A DNA stretch of 64,000 nt from Coptis chinensis (lineage: Eukaryota > Streptophyta > Magnoliopsida > Ranunculales > Ranunculaceae), in contig CM027377.1 in assembly GCA_015680905.1 (NCBI GenBank), positions 26,436,501-26,500,500 of the forward strand, in the 5' to 3' direction. This document shows, piece by piece, positions 1 through 11,345 of the stretch. The number at the start of each line of letters is the position of its first letter. Position 1 is the stretch's first letter. Both the position numbers and the translations under genes were made by a program. A model generated the notes under the pieces. The model searched no databases, was not told the DNA's origin, and saw only the letters and a list, made by a program, of their open reading frames with translations.

Positions 1-378
1 TCCAAAAGGACCTTTTCTCTCTCCAACTCGAAAACCCTTATTTGAGGCTTTCTCTCTTCAATTTTCCAGAACCCTAAATTGAAATCCCCTAATGAAACAC
101 AAGACTCAAACCCTAAATTGAAAACGAAATTGTATACCCGATTTGCATCTGCTGAGTGGAAGGTACACTTCAAGTTTTATTTTAATTTGACGTGATTGTA
201 TTCGTATTTGTGCAATTATATTTTCGGAACCCTTATATTTTCACCATTTTCCCATATTTTTTTTTCTTGAACAAATGTGTAGTGTTATTTCCTTACATTT
301 TAGGTTAAGTTTGGGTAAAAGGTTTAGCATCATGACAAATATAATAAGGGAAAAATATTTGAAAGGAAGGTTATGATA
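1..378. other. AT-rich non-coding lead-in
   Basis: No credible gene is visible. The first 150 bases are rich in the short phrase ACCCTAAATTGAA, which is common in plant 5' untranslated regions. A stretch at about 285-330 (TTTTAGGTTAAGTTTGGG) recurs with changes at about 521-560, so the hairpin that follows is bracketed by imperfect direct repeats roughly 230 bp apart. Confidence 0.4.
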
Positions 379-493
379 GAGTTGGCTATCGGTGGGTGTT
401 AGGTTATAATGATCTGTCTTCTCAATTTGAAAAAATTTCAATTTGAGAGGATAGATCATTATAACCTGCATATCCACCGGAGGTAGGTAACTC
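379..493. repeat. 115-bp near-perfect inverted repeat (hairpin)
   Basis: The left arm (GAGTTGGCTATCGGTGG ... CTCAATTTGAAA) is the reverse complement of the right arm (TTTCAATTTGAGAGG ... GTAGGTAACTC), with only a few mismatches and a loop of about 2 bases. The inner 35 bases of each arm pair almost completely around the shared core GGTTATAATGATCT. This could be a small foldback MITE or a hairpin RNA precursor. No flanking target-site duplication was identified. Confidence 0.7.
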
Positions 494-806
494 TTTCATG
501 TCCAAGTTTTCAATTATTTCTTTACGTTTTAGGTTAAGTTTTGGTACAAGGTTGTTCCATAGATATAGATAAATATCTGCCACACAGTGATACATCACAT
601 AAGACAGTGCTGCTTTAGTTATTTTCATTGTCGAATTTGGTAATTACATTTGATCATGAGATATCTTATTGTAGTTATTGGTAGAGGTGGAGAAGGTATT
701 TTGATTGGGGAAACAATGTTTACTATTTCAGATTGGTGAAACTGTTGGCTAATTAGGAAGAAAAATGTTATTATGTTTTATGTTATTTTTTCTAGGATGA
801 AGAAAG

Positions 807-1720
807 ATGTGTATAAATATAAGCCTAAAAAAGTTGAAGACGGTCGACCTCGAGGTGGTATCAAGGTTACCAGTCGATGCCTTGTCGAAAATGCTCGAGG
901 ATAAGTTGTTTTCGACATTTGATATAGATGAAAGGGTTGATTTCAGGAAATCACCTTTTGGTTTTCTTCTAGATATTAATCTGATAGATCCGGACCGACG
1001 ATAAAAGGTATACTATGCTTGCCCTTTTGCAATCTGATTATGGAAGCGTTGCAAAAAGAGAATTTTACCAGCGACTTACAAATTAAAAGAGGTATACTTA
1101 ACTTTCAAGGAGTCGGACGTGGCCCTTCTTACTAATTTGTCCCACAGATCGACCTCGACCGGTATTTCCGGATGGATTCAACGGTGCCCCACGCCTTCGG
1201 TTAAGGTATTCCGGGACAACCAAGCTTCGGCACGCGATTCTTGTGGCGATGTTTTGCTAACGGAGATTTTGATGGCACGGATGTTAGCTAAGACAAAGTC
1301 GATCAGAGGAATAAGGCGACTAGGAATGACATATACGCTGAAGAGATTGTTTGTGGTCGGGCTTTTTATTCCAAAGTCTACTTAACGGAGTTAGTGTACT
1401 TCATGTCGACATTGCACAAGTTTTGGAACAGTTTGATGCATTTCCATGGGGCTATCTTACTTTCGAAGGCATTAAAGGCTGGTGTGGAGCATCTAAACAC
1501 TGAAATGGAGAAAGCGGTTTAAAAGTTTTCAGGAGAAGCCGTTTACACACACCCTAGGCGGGTGTGCACTTGCTTTCACCTTGTGGATATTCCTTCATGT
1601 TCCCTCTTTGGATGCATACCGATTGGATAGGAACGTTTTCCCTCGGTTTCTAGGGTGGGTTAAAGTTGCAAGGAAAACCATGCGGGACGATAAGTGGGAC
1701 CCGGTTTGAAGAACATGAGA
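807..1720 (+). pseudogene. degenerate DUF1985/Ulp1-type transposon-associated gene fragment
   Basis: Several plus-strand frames must be joined. Segment 1 (807-1004) contains FRKSPFGFLLDI, like the N-terminal part of plant DUF1985 proteins. Segment 2 (about 1119-1385) contains TFKESDVALLTNL just upstream and ends near GLFIPKS. Segment 3 (about 1430-1500) reads FDAFPWGYLTFEGIK. Segment 4 (about 1540-1660) reads GGCALAFTLWIFLHVPSLDA followed by FPRFLGW. The order 'SPFG...L', 'FPWG.L.F', 'G...AL..W....P', 'FPR.L.W' is what I recall for DUF1985, often fused to a C-terminal Ulp1-like cysteine protease and carried by Mutator-like elements. No protease domain, transposase or terminal inverted repeats were recognised nearby. 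Family assignment is from memory of the motif pattern and is moderate. Confidence 0.45.
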
Positions 1721-2036
1721 AAAGTTCGTGTGGTGAATGACTTACAAGTTCCACGGAATGTGCAAGCAATGAGAGTCTGAGAGATGCAGATTCGGGTTAA
1801 GTTGTAAATTTGTTTTTTAGTGCGGATCGATCCCTTGTTTGTTTCTATTAAAAGTGTTTTTGATTGGGTTGTTTGTTCTGAGAGAGAAGGCTGGCGATAA
1901 CCGGGTTCCTCGGACATTTTTTTTCATCAAGCAATGCAAACAGAGGTAATGTTCTATCTTCCTCTGTTTCTTTGGTTCATCAGTCTAATAAGTATCAGTG
2001 ATGTATGTTGGCATGAATCTCATCTTGTAATGATAG

Positions 2037-2313
2037 GTGATTAAACGAAAAGCTGAGGAGATGTTATGGGAGCTTTCAAGCAAAGCTGCTGGACCTGTTG
2101 TGGTAGTTGAGGGAACTGAAAGGCAAACTGTGGTACCGGAGGATTGTGGTGATGATGCGTTTGCAGAATCGTCGGCAAAGAGGTTCCCAAGAGGGAGAAG
2201 TCTCACTAAGCAGAAAAGAAAATCAGACACCAAGCAAGTTTCGCAAAGACGAACGGCGAGGAAAGAGGCAACCATCAACTAAACATGTAGTCACAAGACC
2301 CAAGTCGGTTTGA
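2037..2313 (+). pseudogene. basic, lysine/arginine-rich ORF remnant
   Basis: An open frame of about 80 codons begins MIKRKAEEMLWELSSKAAGP and ends in a very basic tract (RSLTKQKRKSDTKQ, then QRRTARKE). It lies downstream of the DUF1985-like fragment on the same strand and could be a later exon or linker of the same decayed gene, where basic low-complexity spacers are common. No domain is recognised. Confidence 0.25.
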
Positions 2314-4578
2314 AGATTCTACGCTTTACTAGGAAGCCCGGGACCCAAAAGCCAAAACTTTCTAATGATAATGATTTATCTCAACAAATTGCGAGAAGAA
2401 TGTTGTTGAAATTGAAAAAAAAGAACGTGAAGAGGGAGATGACCGCCCAATGAAGTCTTAAGCATAAGTTCATTGGAAAATGAGTCCGTTGGGGGTTCTC
2501 AACTGCAAAATGTTGGAACACCGGTGGTGGAGTTGTTGAGAATAATGGCAGTGAAGTGGTGGTTGATAACTTGTGTCATGAGTACAAACATCAACTAGCC
2601 GCAAAATTGGTATTTCCATGCATTTATCTTTTTGTTTGTATTAATCGTGGTTGGTAGCAATCTTGGATGCATCTTTCTTCCCTTGTTTTTGGCGGTCACG
2701 AAGGGGAAATCTCAATTGATCCGAACAAGTCAATTTATGATGAAGGGGTGGTGGTTTATTGTGTTGGAAGGATTCTATCTACTTACGTCTTAAATATTTA
2801 CAAGTTATCGCGGAATAAATTCAATTGTTTTGACCTCAAAGTATTTTGTAAGCTCAAATGTTGATTTTGCGGAATCATGGAGACATGGATCTTTGCTAAC
2901 GATTAAATCGGACGGTCGAGTGCTCATTACAAAATTGGCTTAAAAAGTGTGGTGGGTAGAGATAGTATGTCTTGTTACACCAAATTTCAATGCTGCAATA
3001 AACAGTGTAAGAGTATGCAGGTGAACTTTTAAACATGTGAGGAATGAATCCATAACTAAAAGTGTGCTTTACATGGCTTTGCACATTGCACAGGGTAAGA
3101 GTATAAAGGAAAAATAACCTGATATTCCCTGTGAAAAAGAAAGGGTTATGTATGCGGCAATGATTGGCTAAAGAAAGTGAGTACGAAGCATTGGCTAATG
3201 AAAGTTCTAGATTGACATAAGGTTTACTTGTTTGAAACTTTCCACTATTTAGAGTGTATAGTGTTGACTCACGCACTTATTTTTACTAATTGTATCCATA
3301 TTTTCTTCATCTATTAATAGGACGGAGAAACTGGAAAGGTTGATGATGGTGACAACCGTGATGATGCTGACAATGAAAATATTTGTTTAAAAGTGGTGCA
3401 CTTTTAAGTATGCGTATATTTACGGATCCTTATATTTAAGAGTAAACATTACTGCGTGTTACATTTTTTGAGGGGTGAGTAAATTTTAAGTGAGTCACTG
3501 TATTGTATGTATGCGACAATGTAGTGTAGGCTGGTTATGAAGCTATTTTATCGCGATTCTTGTTTCATAGCGATTGACTCAGTTGAGGTGAAAGCAACAG
3601 GTTATTCTCATGGATGATTTGTACTAGAGGTGAAGGAATGCTACACTTGAAGAACTACGATGTGATACTATCTCTGTACAATTTGGGAAAAACTCAAAAC
3701 CAATTGTTTATGCAGATCAAATATTTATTTTTTTCTGTGACAATGTAGTTTACCTGTGCGACAATGTAGTATAAGGTTTATTCTATGTGCAACTAACTCA
3801 CATTTATCTTATGGTCTTATATACTGTTGTAATTTTTATCCTTATATTTAAGAATTCTATCTTGTTGATCCTGAGCACTGTCAGAAGTCCTAATAAGGCT
3901 ATATTGGCAAGTATAACCGCTCAAACGCCAACCCACAAATCAGGTAGCTTTCAAGAACTGGTAATTGTACCAACTAACAATAAATAGGATAAGAGCACAA
4001 GAACTTTCATGTCAAGATGTTTCATTTTTATTTGGAAATGATGTATCGGAACTGGATACCCTCCTAGAATTTATGAAAGGGGATGATGGGAAAAATGTTT
4101 AGTCCGTAATGTCTCTTAAGCCGTTGTAATTCAGTTTTTTTGTGGTGCATAAGTATTTAGTTCGTGATGTAATACACACGCACGCCCTGTGATGAGTGGC
4201 CCAGATGTGAGGGCATACCATACATCTCGCGCACAGTAGATTTAGCTTTATAATAATCAAATTCTAAGTATGAAGGATCCGAAGTTATTGATAATAACTT
4301 TTATTATGACTGCTCTTTTATTATTTCCTCCAGATCCATTTTATTTCCTACCTAGATTCATAATTAGTAATCGTAAAGACTATATAAATAGGATGTATAA
4401 AACTACGTAGGATCCTACCTAAAACATAACCTAGAAGCAGATCCTCATTATCTAAAACGAACCCGAAACAGACCATTGTGAAGGGATTGATAATTAAACC
4501 TTCATGTATCCATTTTTGTTGTAACTCATTGTTCAAACAACTATTCAGACTTGATTGTCTAATAGAGAGCTCGCTTAA
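2314..4578. other. degenerate non-coding DNA with a repeated GCGACAATGTAGT motif
   Basis: No gene is supported here. The 13-base motif GCGACAATGTAGT, or a close variant, occurs three times (about 3512-3524, 3738-3750 and 3759-3771). A TATA-like TATATAAATAGG at about 4381-4392 could belong to an old promoter or LTR. The short open frames on both strands are AT-rich, have no recognisable domain and change frame without pattern. Confidence 0.35.
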
Positions 4579-4806
4579 TTGTGGAGAAAAAGATGGACTA
4601 ATTTTAAACTTTTTAAATTGAATAAGCGTTTAATCGACCTATTCCTCAAAAACACTTTAGCACCAGCCAAGCTCCACCCAACATGGGAGGACCCCTACAT
4701 TGTTGACAAAGTCGTTCGAAATGGCGCATATTGGATCAAAACCCAGCTTAGTGATAGGCTTCCCCGACCTTGGAATACAGCTCTCCTCAAACGCTTTTAT
4801 CAATAA
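4579..4806 (+). pseudogene. Ty3/gypsy integrase C-terminus (Tat-like), truncated
   Basis: The 75-codon frame ends in a typical gypsy integrase tail: KLHPTWEDPYIV, then NGAYWIKT, then LPRPWNTALLKRFYQ and a stop. In Tat/Athila-type elements the equivalent region follows the catalytic core and reads roughly 'KL.P.WEGPY.....GAY.L....G..LPR.WN...L..YY'. Convincing homology starts near 4634; codons before that do not resemble integrase, so the domain is broken at its upstream side. Everything upstream of pol is missing, and the repeat array and antisense ORF that follow fit the 3' end of a Tat element. Confidence 0.75.
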
Positions 4807-5022
4807 GTTTTTCTCCAAGTACATAAGTCGATATGAATGAAATCTCATCAACATTTTATGTGCAGCTATCATTTTTTTTTCTTTCTTTGAGCACCTTGCA
4901 TTTCACACTACGCAGCCCGGCTTAAGACGTCACAATGTCAGGTCGGATACCAAAGATGGAGTTCAGAAACAACTAAACAACAACAGCCACGCAGTGGTTA
5001 AGTTCAATCAATTCAAATCAAG

Positions 5023-5235
5023 GTCCCCCAAAAGGACCCTAAACCAACCTAACACCAACGCCAGGGTTAGGTATGGTTCAACTGTAATTGCCACTCAAAG
5101 GCCAATTATCAGACAAATTCAATCTAGGGGTCCCCCAAAAGGACCCCAAGTCAACTTACGACCTCACAGAGGGTTTAAGTCAGACTCAAATATAATGGCC
5201 ACTCAAAAGCCAATTATATCCGAAGTTCCTCCAAA
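5023..5235 (+). repeat. 107-bp tandem repeat, two copies, in Tat-like 3' region
   Basis: Copies begin at 5023 and 5130 with GTCCCCCAAAAGGACCC. Each ends about 90 bases later with GCCACTCAAAGGCCAATTAT or the same with AAAGCC. A partial third start (TTCCTCCAAAAGTGAC) is at about 5223. Tandem repeats in the untranslated region between pol and the 3' LTR are a known habit of Tat/Ogre elements and can seed satellite DNA. Confidence 0.7.
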
Positions 5236-5639
5236 AGTGACAAATCATGGCGTAAACTAGGGACAAGACGAAGCCTAGATGCCAACTACACGAATGAACC
5301 AGGTCGTACCGAAGAGCTCTACGACCTGTGATGAAGGACGACCTGGCAAAGTCAAGCAGTCCATCAGGACTAGTGCTACGTAGCACAGGTCGTCAAACAA
5401 CAATTCAGTCAAAACAAAAGCCATCAAATGCATACTTCAAGACGACTTAAACAAGTAATTTAAATATTTCTACTTACAAAACCGGTCAGATACTGAGGCC
5501 CCCAGGTTATCCCGGGAAAACGACCTCAGTATCCCCATCAAAAATAATATTGTATCAGTATGAAGAACAAACAGCTGTTTAAATATTGTTCAATACATCC
5601 CAACAACAAGACAATCACAAAGCACAAGACGTTCAGAAA

Positions 5640-6298
5640 CATTTCACAAAAAGAGAGTATGCACATTCAAAGGGTCCAGATCACCGCCCTCTACAACACC
5701 AGAACTGGTAACCTGATCAACAACAACTTAAGAAACATCCAAATCAGAAACAATAGAAGGAACAGCCGGTGGCACAACGACATGGTTAGATGGCAGATCA
5801 GATGGTCTACTAGCACCTACATCAAAGATCCGCAGCAATTAATGGCGGTCCACTTTCAAAAGCCATCTTAAAGGCAATTATACTTATCCAACTCCTCATA
5901 ATAATCATCCAACAGCACGTACACTTCGCCACTCTCCACATCGTCCACCACGTCGTTGTAAGCAGTCACAGCTCGTTCAGCAACGGAGCGCAACCTCTTG
6001 CACTAAGCGACCCATTGCTGAACCTTCAGCTTTGCAGAGTCCAGAGCGGGTTGCCACAGTGCCACTTTACCACCAGATCGTATATGACCAGGTCGGATTT
6101 CACCCAACCAAACTCCCTCCTCAAAGCTGTATAACAATTCACCGACTTAGACTTCCTCTCATCTACCGTCTCAAACGTGGAAGACGACTAAGCCTCATCA
6201 CCACTACAAACCCTCTCCTCAACTTCTTCACTTACAGTTCTCTCTCTCCATTCATTAACTTCAGCCTCACCACTCAAACTATCACTAGTCATAGACAT
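5640..6298 (-). pseudogene. Tat-type antisense ORF (aORF), frameshifted
   Basis: Read on the minus strand, a start at 6298 gives MSMTSDSLSGEAEVNEW, then an in-frame stop near 6190, then YTALRREFGWVKSDLVIYDL. After a frameshift it gives SAKLKVQQWVA, SVAERAVTAYNDVVDDVESG and YVLLDDYYEELDKYN up to a stop at 5868-5870. Acid-rich coding-like sequence resumes as DVGASRPSDLPSNHVVVPP down to about 5640. It is opposite in sense to the integrase tail at 4579-4806. Antisense ORFs between pol and the 3' LTR have been described in the Tat lineage; their role is unknown. The continuity of residue composition across the breaks argues for a real, decayed coding region. Confidence 0.55.
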
Positions 6299-6433
6299 TG
6301 CAAAATCAAAGAAAGAAAGAAAGCTAAAAGTTTTAAAGTTGAAAGACGAACCTGATCCAAAAAGTACGAGAAGATTTTTTTTTTGTTTTTTCTTCTTTCT
6401 TTCTCTTTTTCCTTTTCTTTCACTCTGGATTAT

Positions 6434-7832
6434 TGATAAACGTAAAAATGAACAGTCTACCTACGAAATGAACGATGAATTCAAAACGTAAGTAAACTAA
6501 ACTTAATGCGATGCTATCTTGTTTATCAAAGAATTTATTCTACTCTCAACCAATTGAGATATAGGGGAGTAGATAGAGTTAGTTTCCACTCCTAGTGCTC
6601 TAGCATGGATGTTTTCTAATCTAACTAGTCGATTTTTTAAGTCTATGAGAGTTTTCTGAAGGGAATTATACTACGATGCAACTACCCACAAGATGCAACT
6701 AGTCGGTTATCAGAATACTACGGGAATGCTACGTTGATTCTATGATAAGGAGTTAGAGGGGGATTGATTCCACCATAACTCAACTTAATCCACTAACGAC
6801 GAATCGTCGTAATCCGAATTGAACTGCTTAGCAGAACAATTGGTTATTCCTAATCCCTAATTATACATGGCATTTCTACCAATTATAACTAGCATGTGAA
6901 CAATTAAACCCATTCTCATGGTGAACTAATCATTTCTAGAGTGGAATAGAAAATACGACGATTCTACGATAATCGGAATCAAGCTTTCATCAAGGCTTCA
7001 CAACCCCCTCTAATGGAGGTTTAGCCTTGAATCATTCCGCAATCATTTCCATTTATATTAAAACTAAACATAATATAAAGCATTGAAATTTATTTAATTA
7101 AACAATAATGAAATTTAATTTAATGACTAAATTGAACTAAGGACATGAATTGAAATTAGATCTAGAATTGGAATTGACAAAATCGAAATGGATAAAGAAT
7201 ACTACTTTATTGATCTAATCAAATGAAGAACAAGATTCAAAGGTTTAATCTAATAAGGGATTTGAAACTAATTAAAGAAAAACAATTAAATCTAGATCTA
7301 GAAGCTATTTTAATGGCTACTTTCTATTCTAAGCTATGAACCCTAATTCTCTACTAATTAATCTACCATTATCTATCTACCATTAACAAAGACTTAAGCT
7401 TTTGTTCTTATACATTCAGATCCAAAATTCGTGCATGGGCTTGGGCGGGGTTTTGGGCGAAGAGAGAATGCCCAAAACCCAAGTCTTTCGATCCAAAAGG
7501 CCTCTTCAGCTGCAGTTGACTTCCACAGACTTTTCGTCCACTTCTGCTCCTCTGATTGGGTCAAGGCTTGGACCATTGCAAAGCTCTTTCCGAGGCGGTC
7601 GTTTTGACATAAGGTATGCCCAATTCAGGTCTGAGTCCAACGATCGACTTTGGAAGTTCTGCGACTTTTGCTCCTTTATCTCGCTAAAGTGGTACATTTT
7701 GCACATAATGGACTTTGAAACCTGAAATGCATAAAAGCGTGTCGGTGTTAACTCTTACTTATTATTCACATAATTGGTCTAACAAAGTATGATTATTAAA
7801 GGGGTTAAAACTACAGTTTTGGGCTCTTATCA
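6434..7832 (-). repeat. LTR (3') of Athila-like element 1
   Basis: Spans TGATAAACG on the left to CTCTTATCA on the right, so it is bounded by TG..CA with TGATAA/TTATCA short inverted ends. It matches 18400-19756 nearly throughout and is related to the LTRs at 39027 and 52290. Length is about 1.4 kb, within the Athila range. Open frames inside it (for example 7402-7725) are LTR sequence, not genes. Confidence 0.9.
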
Positions 7833-7850
7833 AACCACCCAAAGCAAACA
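7833..7850 (-). other. polypurine tract of element 1
   Basis: Minus-strand sequence abutting the 3' LTR reads GCTTTGGGTGGTT, a weak purine-rich tract. The sister element 2 has GTTTGGGGGTGGTT at 40374-40387 in the same place, and element 3 has GTTTGGGGGGGTAGTG at 35719-35734. This is the expected plus-strand DNA primer. Confidence 0.65.
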
Positions 7851-9689
7851 TTTTGCTTGTCCTCAAGCAAAGATGAGAAATTAGAATAAGTGACCAAAAT
7901 GGAGTTCTACCTAATCTCGTTTATTTGAGTCGCGATTGCATTGACCATATGCAACAAGGCCTTAAACCACTAGGAATTCCCTAGTGGACGAGTTATAACC
8001 TCGTGAGAGTTTTTCGGTGAAGGTACTCACAAACTTCATCTATACTACAACGACTAAGAAAATAAAACTATTGTTTCCTTATTCATGCTCAACTATCTAT
8101 ACATCTCTCTAGCAATTACATAAGAATAACCAGTCAAAACCCTAAGTTAATATATGCATAATAATCAATCATCTACAATAAACATATATACAATGAGTAG
8201 TACTATCAAATGTTTAGCGGGTTTGTTTTCAGAACTTCGGAATAAGCGTCCTTAAGTAGGTTCTCACAATAATAGTCAAGAAACACTCTGATTTTTTGCA
8301 CTCAAGTTTAGCTACTCCGATTAATACGGTGGGCACACTTTACCTTACAATCTCAATGACAAAAAGGAAGCGGGGTCAATCAAACACATCTGCCACTTAC
8401 TATCACACTAACCTTTATTCCTAATTGAGCTAGAGGTCTTTATTAGGTGTTCACGAGGGGATTAGGAGATGGTTTAAGAAGGAAGGAAATGGATATTCAA
8501 AGGACAAGTCGAGATAATAGAGTCTTCATTATTATGTAACTTAGAAAACCTTGTTATTTTCTTTTTGCTTCTATACTTTGTTTCCATCCTTAGCCGTATT
8601 TTTCTTTTTCTTTTCTTTGGCTTTTGACTCCTTTTTATTCTATTTTTTTTTTTTTTGGAGTTTTTATTTTATTTCTATTTTTCTTTTCTTTGGATGGAAA
8701 CTTCTTTTCTTTATTTTACGAAGCAAGTAATTTTTTTTTGTTTTACCACGGGTTTTTCTCTTCTTCTTTCTTCACTCATTCTATTCTGGACTTATTCTAA
8801 ATTGGGTAGGTTGATTTATTCTTTTTTTTTTTTTTTTTTTTTTTTTTGTTTTTGTTTTGTAGGGAGGGTAAAGGAATTGTGGTGTATGGAAGGCTAAAGA
8901 AAAGGCTCGTGAGTGGCGACTAGCGGAAAATAATTCATAGGTTTGAATTTCTGGCTATATCGATCCAAAAGCGCCTAAATTCTCACTTAGGATATGGTTT
9001 AGTGATCAAGCAAGTGGGCGTGTGATTTCTCTATCCGATTTTACTTCTCCCTTTGTGTCATTTCTCAAATGTTTTATTTCATATAAGGCTTTAGGCTATA
9101 TTCTCCACAGGATTTGTAGAATAAGTACTCTAGCCTAGATTTTGAAACTTCTTTGCTAACAATCATAGATACTCATGTAATATATTTATAGATAGATGCA
9201 AAGATTATTACCTACATTATTAACCTAAGTTTCTAACAATTATTACGATGCAACAGACTATATGAGACTTCTAGATTGTTAAGAGCATGGAGAAAGAAAA
9301 CAATACCAATATTCCTAAGTGTATAGCATAAACTTATTTATTTATATTTTTAAATTTTTGAAATTTTAACTAGAAAACAAATGCATATTATATATATCTA
9401 TATCTAACGGATGTCTTAATTACACGTGATTCTATGCCCCCCAAACAAGAAGCATGATTTGTCCTCAAAGCATTGTAAATAAAGAGGGTAGGAAAAATAC
9501 CATTGAAGCGGCGTGAAATTGAAAAACATCTGCAAAACAATGTTAGAGCGATGCTAATATAGGAAATAAAACGTACAACTCTATAAGAGTTCACCCATTA
9601 TGGGGTTAAAATAATTAAATTGCTTGGGACATAGCGGAACCTATGAGAAACTAAAACTTACCTCCACTCCCGGTTGTTATTAGTCATCT
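7851..9689 (-). other. 3' untranslated region of element 1, with poly-T tracts
   Basis: No coding signal on the minus strand. It holds the conserved phrase GAGGACAAGCAAAATG (reverse strand) beside the PPT and long T runs at about 8643-8656 and 8823-8847. It aligns with 40388-42200 of element 2. The hydrophobic plus-strand frame at 8655-8897 is a product of the T-runs. Confidence 0.6.
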
Positions 9690-10620
9690 TCGTCATCCTC
9701 TACTTCTATAAAGAAGTGGGGTTCCTTCAGCGATCTGCCATGCTATGATAATTTGCCAGGCTTCACGCCATTTATCATCTATGATTGCTAACCTATTAAG
9801 TGCCACTTGGTGCGATGGGGTGTAGGGTGCAACTGGTGAGGTTGTATCCGCCACCCATGCCAAAGTCATTACCTGCGGAAAGATCGGATAATACTATTGG
9901 TGGGTCGCGTGTCTACCTTAATCCAATCCAGGTGAAGCGTGTACAAAAAAAGGGAAAGAAACATAGCATAATCATTGAAATTAGAGCGAGGGCATAAGAA
10001 GGTACTTATGCCTCATAGTATAGGCTCGTGCTAAACTAGACATCAAAGTTACGGGAAGGTCATAGAAGGCGTCCATTGGCTAAAGCAAGGAAAAGCGGCG
10101 CAAGTGGCGTCATTCCACGGTAAAGAAAAACGCCATTCCCTAAAATGTTTAGCATTATCAAAACATAGCAGTTCCTATGTTCATGGGATGGGCTACCAAG
10201 CAGCGTTATAGTCCCCTTGGTCCTCAATCTGGAAAATGCCGCCCCATAAGCCTCGTGCAAAGACTTCATAGGTGTAGACATGCATATTATCGACCCAATA
10301 GCACCATGGGTCTTGTATCTCGTGGGCATAGCAAGTCCAAGAACAAAGGCTAGCAAGAACACGGTAATCTCCATTGGTTCATCGTCAATGTTGATGGAGA
10401 ACACTTGTTCTCCATCCGGTCTCAAAAGAAAATGCAGTTATTATAAAAATAAGATGCAAGTCTTTGTCGAATAAAGTTCACCCGGTCTTACCATAAGAGG
10501 TTCGGCCAACATATGTGATCACCTCATGAAACCAAGCACCGTAAGTAGTGCTTTGGAACAAATCTTGAAAAAACATTTCGGTATCAATATTGGAGATGTC
10601 ATCTCAAAATTACGCTTTGG
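9690..10620 (-). pseudogene. second post-pol ORF of element 1 (unknown function)
   Basis: The longest clean piece (10425-10060) begins MRPDGEQVFSINIDDEPMEI and contains LGLAMPTRYKTHGAIGS. Upstream in the same sense is TTYGAWFHEVITYVG, and downstream SPVAPYTPSHQVALNRLAII. Element 2 has a matching broken ORF at 42210-43135 (TYGASFVRRRI, DECDYGIHKHLIALVLGLPL, CSLHPIGPNNTRG). Conservation in two copies supports a real element gene. Athila elements carry an extra ORF after pol that has been called env-like, but I see no signal peptide or membrane segment here, so I do not call it an envelope gene. Confidence 0.45.
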
Positions 10621-11345
10621 AATAGCTGCGAATGATTCGGATACTACCGCGAAAAACTGGAAAATTTCTGGTCGGGGAGAAGTTAGCGTGGTAGCAACTT
10701 AAAGCCTTGGGCGCTCTTTGTATTTTTGATTTCCGGTAACTTAGCGTGGTCGCGCTCGACTTAAGCGGCAAAGGCTTTGTATATTTTGATTTCCAGTAAC
10801 TTTGGTCGCTTCGACTTGAAGCTAGCGGCGCTCGACCAAATTTTCCTCGGCCGAATTTTAAGCATGGCCCAGCGCTCCAGCCTAGAAGATTCTTGAGAAT
10901 TCTTCGAAAATGAAGTGAAGCGGGAATCAGCGGGTTTGAAGGGTGAGTGATGGAGTTTAGGTGTAATGTGAGTTGTGAGGATAGATTGTATCAAGTTTAT
11001 ATAGGCTTAAAGTTGCTAGAATGGATCGAAAGTTGCCAAAACTAATTGCGGCGGTTTAGGAAATCCTAAAATCTCCAAACTTCTAAAAGCGGAAACAACT
11101 CATATCCTGGATTCTAATTCAAACCCAGTATCTCTTATTTGGATTTTATGACTGAATGTACCTATTTAATCTAGATTTCATCCTACAATGATTCTCAATC
11201 ACAGATATGCCTAAACTACCATATTTTCACCTTACTCCGCAGTAAATTCTAACACTAGGGTTTTTTATTAAGAATACAGCTTGAAATAATCAAACCACCC
11301 CCAAACAAGTTTGGAAGGTGTGGTCAATATGAAATAAGCACACAA

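Noticed and set aside
2896-3276. 126-codon minus-strand ORF
   Set aside because: No domain, AT-rich, no homologous copy in the window and no promoter.
7402-7725. Plus- and minus-strand ORFs within LTRs (also 19364-19756, 39967-40149, 53173-53472)
   Set aside because: The same open frames recur in LTR copies and are only conserved as LTR sequence, with no coding signature.
8655-8897. Phe-rich plus-strand ORF
   Set aside because: Caused by T runs in the 3' untranslated region of element 1; opposite to the element sense.
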